Below are positions 28,501 through 37,826 of a DNA stretch of 64,000 nt, piece after piece; within the stretch, counting starts at the first letter, position 1, and each line of letters begins with the position of its first letter. Source of the DNA: Arsenophonus sp964026495. GTDB taxonomy: Bacteria; Pseudomonadota; Gammaproteobacteria; Enterobacterales; Enterobacteriaceae. A program made the translations under genes and the position numbers. The stretch lies in NCBI RefSeq assembly GCF_964026495.1, contig NZ_OZ032148.1, forward strand, positions 186,001-250,000, read 5' to 3'. The notes beneath the pieces are model-generated. The model was given only the letters and a program-made list of their open reading frames with translations, was not told where the DNA came from and ran no database searches.

Positions 28501-29543
28501 GTTGGTTAAAAATCTCTTTAAAAAATAAAGAAAGACAACATGAATTGCAGCAACTAACGGAACAATATAATGAGCTTAAAGCAAAGTTTGAAAAAAAATT
28601 AGATGCTAAACGTCGTAAGATTACTCAAGGTGATGAATTAGCACCTGGAGTATTAAAAATTGTTAAAGTATATTTGGCAGTAAAACGTCAAATTCAACCA
28701 GGTGATAAAATGGCTGGTCGACACGGTAATAAAGGAGTTATTTCAAAAATTAATCCTGTTGAAGATATGCCATATGATCGATATGGTAATCCTGTTGATA
28801 TAGTTTTAAATCCATTGGGTGTGCCATCTCGTATGAATATAGGACAGATTTTAGAAACGCATTTGGGTATGGCCGCTAAAGGTATTGGTGATAAAATCAA
28901 TATAATGCTAAAAGAACAACAAGAAGTGAAAAAAATACGCAATTTTATTCAAAAAGCTTATAATCTAGGAGATGATCCTCGTCAAAAAATTGATTTAAAT
29001 ACTTTTTCAGATGAAGAGGTTTTACGATTAGCAAATAATTTAAAAAAAGGTATGCCGATTGCTACTCCAGTTTTTGATGGTGCGAAAGAAAAAGAAATCA
29101 AAGAATTATTAACTTTAGCAGAATTGCACACTTCTGGTCAAATCACTTTGTATGATGGACGTACTGGTGAAAAATTTGAACGTCAAGTAACTGTTGGTTA
29201 TATGTATATGTTAAAATTAAATCATTTGGTTGATGATAAAATGCATGCACGTTCAACAGGTTCTTATAGTTTAGTTACTCAACAACCTTTGGGTGGTAAA
29301 GCCCAATTTGGTGGTCAACGTTTTGGTGAAATGGAAGTTTGGGCTTTAGAAGCATATGGTGCTGCTTATACTTTGCAAGAAATGCTTACAGTTAAATCTG
29401 ATGATGTTAATGGACGTACGAAGATGTATAAAAATATCGTAGATGGTAATCATCAGATGGAACCAGGTATGCCGGAATCTTTCAATGTATTACTGAAAGA
29501 GATTCGTTCATTAGGTATTAATATTGATCTGGAAGATGACTAA
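25515..29543 (+). CDS. rpoB: RNA polymerase beta subunit
   Basis: Catalytic core subunit of RNA polymerase. It has 1342 residues, exactly the E. coli length. The rifampicin region reads [20 protein letters not shown] with the usual sensitive residues, followed by [20 protein letters not shown]. The C-terminal [18 protein letters not shown] is intact. Ribosome binding site gagga before ATG 25515. Transcribed with rpoC; it depends on read-through of the upstream attenuator. Confidence 0.99.
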   Translation: [1342 protein letters not shown]

Positions 29544-29669
29544 TGATTGATATAGTAAAGTTTTTTTTAAATGTTTTTTCCTGTAAATTATTGTCGTTAG
29601 TTTTTTAAGGAGGAAGTGATTTTTTAAGTCTACTTCCTAGCAGGTTTAACTCCGATAGGAGCCCATTCC

Positions 29670-32600
29670 GTGAAAGATTTATTAAAATTTCTAAAAGCAC
29701 AGACTAAAATTGAAGAATTTGATGCGATTAAAATTACTTTAGCTTCTCCAGACATGATTCGTTCTTGGTCATTTGGTGAAGTAAAAAAACCAGAAACTAT
29801 TAATTATCGGACTTTCAAACCTGAACGTGACGGTCTTTTTTGTGCACGTATTTTTGGACCAGTAAAAGATTATGAATGTTTATGTGGTAAATATAAAAGA
29901 TTAAAACATCGAGGTGTAATTTGTGAAAAATGTGGTGTTGAAGTTACGCAAAGTAAAGTACGTCGAGAAAGAATGGGGCATATTGAACTAGCATCACCAA
30001 CAGCACATATTTGGTTCTTAAAATCATTACCGTCACGTATTGGTCTTTTACTTGATATGCCGTTGCGTGATATTGAGCGTGTTCTTTATTTTGAATCTTA
30101 TGTAGTTATTGAAGGAGGTATGACAAGTTTAGAATCTGGAGAAATTTTAAGTGAAGACCAATATCTTGATGCTTTAGAAGAATTTGGTGATGAATTTGAT
30201 GCTAAAATGGGTGCAGAAGCAATTCAATCTTTACTAAAAAATCTTAATTTAGAAAAAGAATGTGATACTTTACGTGAAGAATTTAATGTTACTAATTCTG
30301 AAACTAAACGAAAAAAATTGACTAAGCGTATTAAGTTATTAGAAGCTTTTATTCAATCTGATAATAAACCTGAATGGATGATTTTAAATGTGCTTCCTGT
30401 ATTACCTCCAGATTTGCGCCCATTAGTTCCATTAGATGGTGGTCGTTTTGCAACTTCTGATTTGAATGATTTGTATCGTCGTGTAATTAATAGAAATAAT
30501 CGCTTAAAGCGATTATTAGATTTATCTGCACCTGATATCATTGTGCGTAATGAAAAAAGAATGTTACAAGAAGCAGTTGATGCATTGTTAGATAATGGTC
30601 GTCGAGGACGAGCCATTACTGGTTCGAATAAACGTCCTTTAAAATCTTTATCTGATATGATTAAAGGCAAACAAGGACGTTTTCGTCAAAATTTACTTGG
30701 TAAACGTGTTGATTATTCTGGACGTTCTGTAATTACGGTTGGTCCTTATCTACGATTGCATCAATGTGGTTTACCTAAAAGAATGGCATTAGAATTATTT
30801 AAGCCATTTATTTATGGTAAATTAGAGTTACGTGGATTAGCAACAACAATTAAAGCAGCAAAAAAAATGGTTGAACGAGAAGAATCTGTTGTTTGGGATA
30901 TTTTAGATGAGGTTATTCGAGAACACCCAGTTATGCTGAATCGGGCTCCAACATTGCATCGTCTTGGAATTCAAGCATTTGAACCTATTTTAATTGAGGG
31001 TAAAGCAATTCAGTTACATCCATTAGTTTGTGCTGCTTATAATGCTGATTTTGATGGTGATCAAATGGCAGTTCATGTTCCTTTAACTGTAGAGGCTCAA
31101 TTAGAGGCTCGTGCTTTAATGATGTCAACAAATAATATTTTATCTCCAGCAAGTGGAGAACCTATCATTGTTCCGTCACAAGACGTGGTTCTTGGTTTAT
31201 ATTATATGACTCGTGATTGTGTTAATGCGAAAGGTGAAGGTATGATTTTATCTGGACCTCAAGAAGCAGAAAGAGTTTATCGTACAGGATTTGCATCATT
31301 AAATGCTAGAGTCAAAGTACGTATAACAGAAAAATTACTAGATAACAATAATATAAAAGATATCACTCAGTTAATTGATACTACAATTGGTCGAGTTATT
31401 TTATGGATGATAGTTCCTCAGGGTTTACCATATTCTTTAGTAAATCAAACATTAGGTAAAAAAGCAATCTCAAAAATGTTAAATACTTGTTATCGTATTT
31501 TAGGATTAAAACCAACTGTGATTTTTGCTGATCAAATCATGTATACTGGATTTGCATATGCTACACGTTCTGGTGCTTCTGTTGGTATTGATGATATGAT
31601 TATACCTGATACAAAAGTTAGTATTGTTGCAGAAGCTGAATCTGAAGTTGCAGAAATTCAGCAACAGTTTCAATCTGGTTTAGTAACTGCTGGAGAACGT
31701 TATAATAAAGTAATTGATATTTGGGCTGCTGCTAATGAGCGTGTTGCAAAAGCAATGATGGAAAATTTATCAACTGAAACAGTTATGAATCGTTTTGGAA
31801 AAAATGAGAAACAGGTTTCATTTAATAATATTTTTATGATGTCTGATTCTGGTGCTCGTGGATCTGCTGCTCAAATACGTCAGTTAGCTGGTATGCGCGG
31901 TTTGATGGCAAAACCAGATGGTTCAATTATTGAAACACCAATCACAGCTAATTTTCGCGAAGGTTTAAATGTATTGCAATATTTTATTTCTACTCATGGT
32001 GCTCGTAAAGGGTTAGCTGATACAGCATTAAAGACAGCAAATTCAGGGTATTTAACTCGTCGTTTGGTTGATGTTGCTCAAGATTTAGTGGTTACTGAAG
32101 ATGACTGTAGAACTCATGATGGTATTTTAATGACACCAGTAATTGAAGGTGGTGATGTTAAAGAACCTTTGCGCGAACGTGTGTTAGGAAGAGTGACAGC
32201 AGAAGATATATTAATACCTGGTAAAGCTGATATTTTAATACCTCGTAATACTTTATTAAGTGAACAAGGATGTGATGAATTAGAAGCAAATTCTATTGAT
32301 AGTGTTAAAGTTCGATCTGTTGTAAGTTGCGATACTGATTTTGGTGTTTGTGCAAAATGTTATGGGCGTGATTTAGCACGTGGTCATATTATTAATAAAG
32401 GTGAAGCCGTGGGTGTTATTGCTGCACAATCGATTGGTGAACCAGGTACACAATTGACAATGCGAACATTTCATATTGGTGGTGCTGCATCACGTGATGC
32501 TTCTGAATCTAGTATTCAGGTACGCAATAGAGGTAATATTAAATTAGTTAATGCTAAATTTGTAAAAAATATTGCAGGTAATTTAGTAATTACTTCTCGT

Positions 32601-33890
32601 AATACAGAAGTTCGAGTAGTGGATGAATTTGGAAGAACAAAAGAGAGTTATAAAGTACCTTATGGTGCTCAACTTAATAAAGATAATAGTGATTCAGTAA
32701 ATAGCGGTGAAATAATTGCTAATTGGGATCCACATACTATGTCTGTTATCAGTGAGGTTTCTGGTATTATTCGTTTTTCTGATATGTCAGATGGGCAATC
32801 TATTATACGTCAGACAGATGAGTTAACTGGTTTATCATCTATTGTCATTTTAGATACTGCTGAACGCCCTACTGGTAGTAAAGATTTACGTCCTGCACTC
32901 CGTATTGTTGATAAAAAAGGGAATGATGTATTGATCCCTGGGACTGAAATGTCTGCGCAATATTTCTTGCCTGGTAAAGCAATTATTCAATTGGATGATG
33001 GTGCAATCATTAATATTGGTGATACATTAGCTCGTATTCCACAAGAATCTGGAGGAACTAAGGATATCACTGGGGGATTACCACGTGTTGCAGATCTTTT
33101 TGAAGCAAGGAGACCAAAAGAAGCTGCTATTTTAGCTGAAATTACCGGTATTATTTCTTTTGGTAAAGAAACTAAAGGTAAACGTCGTTTAGTAATTATG
33201 CCGTTGTCTGGTGGTGAACCATATGAAGAAATGATTCCTAAATGGCGTCAACTTAATGTTTTTGAAGGTGAAAGAGTTGAACGTGGTGATGTAATTTCTG
33301 ATGGTCCAGAATCTCCACATGATATTTTGCGTTTGCGTGGTACTCACTTTGTAGCACGTTATATTACTAATGAAGTACAAGAAGTTTATCGTTTGCAAGG
33401 TGTAAAAATTAACGATAAACATATTGAAGTTATTGTTCGTCAAATGTTACGTAAGGTCACAATAGTTGATGTTGGTAACTCTGAGTTTTTAGCTGGTGAA
33501 CAAGTTGAGTATGCACGTGTTAAAATAGCTAACCGAAAATTAAAAGCAGAAGGTAAAAACATTGCAACTTTTAATCGTGATTTATTAGGAATTACTAAAG
33601 CTTCTTTAGCGACAGAGTCTTTTATTTCTGCTGCATCATTTCAAGAAACAACGCGTGTTCTTACTGAAGCAGCGGTTGCTGGTAAACAAGATGAACTACG
33701 TGGTTTAAAAGAAAATGTGATTGTTGGTCGATTGATTCCTGCAGGTACAGGATATGCATATCATCAAGATAGAAGACTTCGTCGTCGTAAACCTAATCAA
33801 TCATCACAACAACAAGTGACTGTTGATGAAGCAACTGCTAATTTAGCAGAGCTACTAAATGCTGGATTTTCTAATAAAGATATTTTATAA
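29670..33890 (+). CDS. rpoC: RNA polymerase beta' subunit
   Basis: Second catalytic subunit of RNA polymerase. It has 1406 residues (E. coli 1407). The start is GTG 29670, as in enterics, with gatagga upstream. The N-terminal zinc site is CLCGKYKRLKHRGVICEKCG, the active-site magnesium motif is NADFDGDQM, the trigger loop includes MRTFHIGGAASRD, and the second zinc site is CDTDFGVCAKCYGRDLARG. No truncation is seen. The DNA after the stop has no clear terminator, so transcription might continue toward hemE. Confidence 0.99.
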   Translation: MKDLLKFLKAQTKIEEFDAIKITLASPDMIRSWSFGEVKKPETINYRTFKPERDGLFCARIFGPVKDYECLCGKYKRLKHRGVICEKCGVEVTQSKVRRERMGHIELASPTAHIWFLKSLPSRIGLLLDMPLRDIERVLYFESYVVIEGGMTSLESGEILSEDQYLDALEEFGDEFDAKMGAEAIQSLLKNLNLEKECDTLREEFNVTNSETKRKKLTKRIKLLEAFIQSDNKPEWMILNVLPVLPPDLRPLVPLDGGRFATSDLNDLYRRVINRNNRLKRLLDLSAPDIIVRNEKRMLQEAVDALLDNGRRGRAITGSNKRPLKSLSDMIKGKQGRFRQNLLGKRVDYSGRSVITVGPYLRLHQCGLPKRMALELFKPFIYGKLELRGLATTIKAAKKMVEREESVVWDILDEVIREHPVMLNRAPTLHRLGIQAFEPILIEGKAIQLHPLVCAAYNADFDGDQMAVHVPLTVEAQLEARALMMSTNNILSPASGEPIIVPSQDVVLGLYYMTRDCVNAKGEGMILSGPQEAERVYRTGFASLNARVKVRITEKLLDNNNIKDITQLIDTTIGRVILWMIVPQGLPYSLVNQTLGKKAISKMLNTCYRILGLKPTVIFADQIMYTGFAYATRSGASVGIDDMIIPDTKVSIVAEAESEVAEIQQQFQSGLVTAGERYNKVIDIWAAANERVAKAMMENLSTETVMNRFGKNEKQVSFNNIFMMSDSGARGSAAQIRQLAGMRGLMAKPDGSIIETPITANFREGLNVLQYFISTHGARKGLADTALKTANSGYLTRRLVDVAQDLVVTEDDCRTHDGILMTPVIEGGDVKEPLRERVLGRVTAEDILIPGKADILIPRNTLLSEQGCDELEANSIDSVKVRSVVSCDTDFGVCAKCYGRDLARGHIINKGEAVGVIAAQSIGEPGTQLTMRTFHIGGAASRDASESSIQVRNRGNIKLVNAKFVKNIAGNLVITSRNTEVRVVDEFGRTKESYKVPYGAQLNKDNSDSVNSGEIIANWDPHTMSVISEVSGIIRFSDMSDGQSIIRQTDELTGLSSIVILDTAERPTGSKDLRPALRIVDKKGNDVLIPGTEMSAQYFLPGKAIIQLDDGAIINIGDTLARIPQESGGTKDITGGLPRVADLFEARRPKEAAILAEITGIISFGKETKGKRRLVIMPLSGGEPYEEMIPKWRQLNVFEGERVERGDVISDGPESPHDILRLRGTHFVARYITNEVQEVYRLQGVKINDKHIEVIVRQMLRKVTIVDVGNSEFLAGEQVEYARVKIANRKLKAEGKNIATFNRDLLGITKASLATESFISAASFQETTRVLTEAAVAGKQDELRGLKENVIVGRLIPAGTGYAYHQDRRLRRRKPNQSSQQQVTVDEATANLAELLNAGFSNKDIL

Positions 33891-34084
33891 AAGTGATTAT
33901 ATTGTATATTGTATTTTTTGATAATTATTTTTTATTAAAGGTTTAAAAATTTGTATTATGAATATGTATTTAATATTATTTATACAAATCAGATTTATAT
34001 AATAATATTTTATATTTGTGATGATTATATAAAATATTAATAAAATTTAATAAAAAGGAAATATAATTTTATGGAGTTTACTTT

Positions 34085-35143
34085 TTGCGCTTAAAAAATG
34101 ATCGTTATATACGTGCATTATTAAAACAACCTGTTGACATGACTCCAATATGGATGATGCGTCAAGCCGGACGTTATTTACCTGAATATCAAAAAATTCG
34201 TAAAAAAGCGGGTGGATTTTTATCATTATGTAAAAATCCGGATTTAGCTTGTGAAGTAACATTGCAACCCTTTTCTCATTTTCCATTAGATGCTGCAATC
34301 CTCTTTTCAGATATTTTAACTATTCCAGATGCGATGGGTTTAGGTCTTTATTTTTCAAAAAAACAGGGTCCTATTTTTGAACGTCCTATTCGTAATTTTT
34401 CTGATATTAATAAATTACCTATTCTTGATCCTGAACAAGAGTTGGGTTATGTCATAAATGCTGTACGTGCCGTTCTGAAAGCACTTAATGGTCGGGTACC
34501 ATTAATAGGTTTTTCTGGTAGCCCATGGACATTATCAACTTATATGGTAGAGGGAAGAAGCAGTAAAAGTTTTAGTTATATAAAAAAAATGATGTATATG
34601 GAACCTAAAATATTACATGTTTTATTGGATAAATTAGCTAAAACTGTTATTCTTTATCTTAATGCTCAAATAGAAGCAGGAGTTCAGTCAATCATGATTT
34701 TTGATACTTGGGGTGGGGTATTGACAAAGTCTGCGTATAATGAATTTTCATTATATTATATTCAACAAATTATTGATAGTTTACATCGTAAATATAATGG
34801 ATACAAAGTGCCAATTACTTTATTTACTAAAGGTGGTGGACAATGGTTAGAATTAATGGCAATGACGGGTTGTGATGCATTAAGCATTGATTGGATGACG
34901 AGTATAGATAATGCACGTTCTCGTGTAGGAAATCAAGTAGCTTTGCAGGGTAATATGGATCCTGCGATATTATATGCCTCATCAGAACGTATTGAGCGTG
35001 AAGTTGCAATGATTTTAAAAAAATTTGGTCAGGGTAGCGGACATGTTTTTAGTTTAGGTCATGGAATTAATCAAGATATTATGATTAACAATATAAACAT
35101 TTTTGTTCATTTAGTTCATGAGTTATCCAAACAATATCACTAA
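34085..35143 (+). CDS. hemE: Uroporphyrinogen decarboxylase, with an uncertain start
   Basis: Decarboxylates uroporphyrinogen III to coproporphyrinogen III in heme synthesis. It has 352 residues from TTG 34085 (E. coli 354). Motifs are TPIWMMRQAGRYLPEY, DAAILFSDILTIPDAMG, GFSGSPWTL and HVFSLGHGINQD. The only nearby ATG (34071) is out of frame and meets a stop after seven codons. One extra T in the 5-T run at 34082-34086 would join it to the gene. TTG 34085 has ggag 8 nt upstream, so it may be the true start. In enterics thi genes, rsd and nudC lie between rpoC and hemE; here only 194 bp remain. Confidence 0.93.
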   Translation: MRLKNDRYIRALLKQPVDMTPIWMMRQAGRYLPEYQKIRKKAGGFLSLCKNPDLACEVTLQPFSHFPLDAAILFSDILTIPDAMGLGLYFSKKQGPIFERPIRNFSDINKLPILDPEQELGYVINAVRAVLKALNGRVPLIGFSGSPWTLSTYMVEGRSSKSFSYIKKMMYMEPKILHVLLDKLAKTVILYLNAQIEAGVQSIMIFDTWGGVLTKSAYNEFSLYYIQQIIDSLHRKYNGYKVPITLFTKGGGQWLELMAMTGCDALSIDWMTSIDNARSRVGNQVALQGNMDPAILYASSERIEREVAMILKKFGQGSGHVFSLGHGINQDIMINNINIFVHLVHELSKQYH

Positions 35144-36920
35144 TTAAATTATAAAATGTTTATTAACAGTATAATAAGATTTTGTATAAATAATTATTTT
35201 TTGCTTTTAATAAGATAGAAAACTATATTAAGTAATATTTTTTATTGATATAAATAGTTGTTTATTTTTGAATTTTTAATTTTTTTATATCTGATATTTT
35301 TAAACGATTTTATTTATTATTTGTAAAATTATATTTACGAAATGCTAATTTGTATTTTTTGTGTTTTTAATAGATTATCTTTTGTAAATATTTTTTACTA
35401 ATTTTATTATGAAAATTATTATTTATGGACCATTTTATATGATTATATTAAAATAATTACTTTGTTACTTTAAAGGAAATTTAAATTATTATATAGCAAT
35501 ATTTTGAATTTCTTCTAGAATTTTTTTTGATTTTTTTTAAATTTGTTTTGAAGATTTTTTTTAATATCAATATTTTCTTGTAGTAAAAACATTAAATATT
35601 AAAATTTTTTATAAAAAAGTTTAATATTTTGAATTTTAAAGGTATATTACTTTAAATACTTAATTATAAAAATATAACGTAAAAAAATAAATAAATATTT
35701 GATTTCTTATGTGAATATTATCAATCATTATTAATGATCTATCAATAAAATAAATGACATTTTTTAATATTTTTAAAGATACAAGTTAAAAATTAGTTTT
35801 ATTGATGTTATCAATTCTTAATTTTTATTAACGTTATGTAATAAATAATAATATATGGTTTTATTTGTGTAATAAAATAAAATAGGGTAATCTTTTAAAA
35901 GATAATAATAAATATTTTGTAAATTACATATTATTTTATTAATAGTTACAATTTACATATAAATATTTTTTAATGTGTAACTAAAAATTTATAATATAAA
36001 AATATATGTGTATTTTTTCATTATTTTTCTAAACTTGTAGTTTTATTTAAGTGTAATAAAAATAAATATGAAAAATATTTTTATATGCATAATTAAATTT
36101 ATTAAGCTTTTTTATTATTCTTCATATTATTGAAGTATTTATATTTTTATAAAAAATAAAAATTTTGTATTTTTTATAAATGATTTTATATCGTATGATA
36201 TTATATTTTTTATGATTTAAATAATAATAGAAATATTTTAAAGTAATGTGGTGAAATATAATGTTTTGCAAAGAAAATGTTATAATTAACATTATTTTTA
36301 AAAATTTCTTTAATTAAAACTTTGTAAGTTCAGTATAAAAGATTTTATGAATCAAAAAATCAAGTAATAAAATATTAAACTTTATGAAAATGATTATATT
36401 ATTTTTTTGTAAAGATTATTTAATGTTAATATTTTTTTAATAATATTTTTATATTGCATGGATTTTTTGATACAGAATAAAGACTCACAATATTTTTAAA
36501 AGGTGATTTTATGGAGATTATTTTTTATTAATATTATAATTATGTAATGATTTATTTTACTTATGATATACTTTTTATAAATTTATTTTAACTAGCTAGT
36601 ATTATTTAAATCATTATTTTATTTGACCAGAAGATAATAGTAAATTAGAATAAAGTTTTGATAAGTTTCCATATTTTAAAATTACTGAAATAAAAAAAAT
36701 TTATTATTCTATTTTAAAGTAATATTGATTCATAATCAAAATTTTATTAACTAAGAATTTTGATGAAAACGTTTTGATTAATTTTAATAATAAAAAATAT
36801 TTTTGTTAAATAAATTTAAGGTTATTGAAAACTCATGTTTGTAAAATATTATTTTATTAAGATATGATATGTTTTACGTAAATTTTTTTAAAAATTTTGT
36901 AGTTTTTAAACTTTTTTTAT
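35144..36920. other. Gene-free region between hemE and tRNA-Glu
   Basis: About 1.8 kb, extremely AT-rich. In E. coli this interval downstream of hemE leads past hupA and purHD to an rRNA operon. None of these can be read here. Palindromes such as atcttttaaaagat near 35889 are present. At 36500-36531 a good ribosome binding site and ATG (aaggtgattttatggag) are followed by a stop after six codons, possibly the relic of a gene start. No rRNA sequence seen. Confidence 0.6.
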
Positions 36921-36993
36921 GTCCCCTTCGTCTAGAGGCCCAGGACCTCGCCCTTTCACGGCGGTAACAGGGGTTCGAATCCCCTAGGGGACG
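36921..36993 (+). tRNA. tRNA-Glu (anticodon UUC)
   Basis: The 73-nt cloverleaf matches the enteric tRNA-Glu nearly base for base. The acceptor stem gtcccct/aggggac is perfect, the anticodon loop ctttcac carries UUC, and the T arm is aggggttcgaatcccct. The anticodon stem has one change giving a U27-G43 wobble pair. The 3' end reads GCTA, so CCA is not encoded and must be added by tRNA nucleotidyltransferase. In enterics this tRNA sits in rRNA operon spacers; here no rRNA flanks it. Confidence 0.97.
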
Positions 36994-37397
36994 CTAAAAC
37001 TTATTATAATAAAAAATATTATCAAAATTATTTTATTTTTATTGATTTTTTTTTAAAAATACTGAAAATAAAGTATATTATTAATTTTTATAACAATTCT
37101 AATTTTATTTTTTCATTAATAAAAGGTGCATGCATATTAAAATAATAGATTTTTTTTAAAATAGATATTCATTTGATGGATATCAATATATTTTTAGTTA
37201 GTTAATGTAGATTTTTATTTTTTAATGCTGATATTCTTATGATCAAATAATTTCCAAATAATTTCTTAGATAATTTTATTAAGAACTAGGGAGGATATTT
37301 TTTTGTTTAAAATCATAAAGATACATATATTTTATAATATGTAGATTTTAAAAATATTTTTTTAGTAAAATAGATAAAAATTACATGATTATTCTAA
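36994..37397. other. Gene-free spacer between tRNA-Glu and rpmG
   Basis: About 400 bp of AT-rich DNA. No 23S rRNA start, no second tRNA and no readable frame. It would contain the end of the rpmB-rpmG transcript, but I see no convincing hairpin. Confidence 0.6.
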
Positions 37398-37565
37398 TTA
37401 TTTAATTTTTGATTCTGTATAAAGAACATGTTTACGTACAATAGGATCAAATTTTTTTATTGTTAATTTTTCTGGCATCGTACGTTTATTTTTTGTTGTA
37501 GTATAAAAATGACCTGTTTTTTCAGAAGACACTAGTTTTATTTTGTTGCGAATACTTTTTGCCAT
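37398..37565 (-). CDS. rpmG: 50S ribosomal protein L33
   Basis: Small ribosomal protein near the E site. The minus-strand frame from ATG at 37565 to TAA at 37398 encodes 55 residues, the E. coli length. It contains KIKLVSSEKTGHFYTTTKNK and KKFDPIVRKHVLY, both diagnostic. It is the short form without the four zinc-binding cysteines, as in enterics. It lies 42 nt after rpmB, the usual rpmB-rpmG pair. It is easily missed because of its size. Confidence 0.97.
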   Translation of the reverse strand: MAKSIRNKIKLVSSEKTGHFYTTTKNKRTMPEKLTIKKFDPIVRKHVLYTESKIK

Positions 37566-37607
37566 TTAGAGTTTTTCTTAATTTTAATTGGATTATTGAG
37601 GTCGTAA

Positions 37608-37826
37608 TTATGTTTGTTTTTTTATTAAATTTTCTATCCCTTTTTTATCAATTATACGCATTCCTTTTGCGGATACACGAAGTTTTATAAAACGTTTTTC
37701 AGATTCTAACCAAAATCGATGAAAGTGGAGGTTTGGCAAGAACCGACGCTTAGTTGCGTTCATTGCATGTGATCTATTATTTCCACTCATCGGACGTTTC
37801 CCAGTTACTTGACAAATTCGTGACAT
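37608..37826 (-). CDS. rpmB: 50S ribosomal protein L28
   Basis: Small subunit of the 50S particle. It has 72 residues against 78 in E. coli. The N-terminal block SRICQVTGKRPMSGNNRSHA and the middle KRRFLPNLHFHRFW are conserved. The last few residues are lost or replaced by a Lys-rich end. A strong ribosome binding site, agaggtgaa, precedes the ATG. Together with rpmG it lies beside coaBC-dut as in E. coli, with yicR missing in between. Confidence 0.97.
   Translation of the reverse strand: MSRICQVTGKRPMSGNNRSHAMNATKRRFLPNLHFHRFWLESEKRFIKLRVSAKGMRIIDKKGIENLIKKQT

Noticed and set aside
36500..36531. Good ribosome binding site and ATG downstream of hemE
   Set aside because: The frame stops after six codons and no frameshift restores a longer one; at best the relic of a gene start.
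36994..37397. 23S rRNA after the tRNA-Glu
   Set aside because: The sequence is plain AT-rich DNA with none of the conserved rRNA motifs, and is too short.
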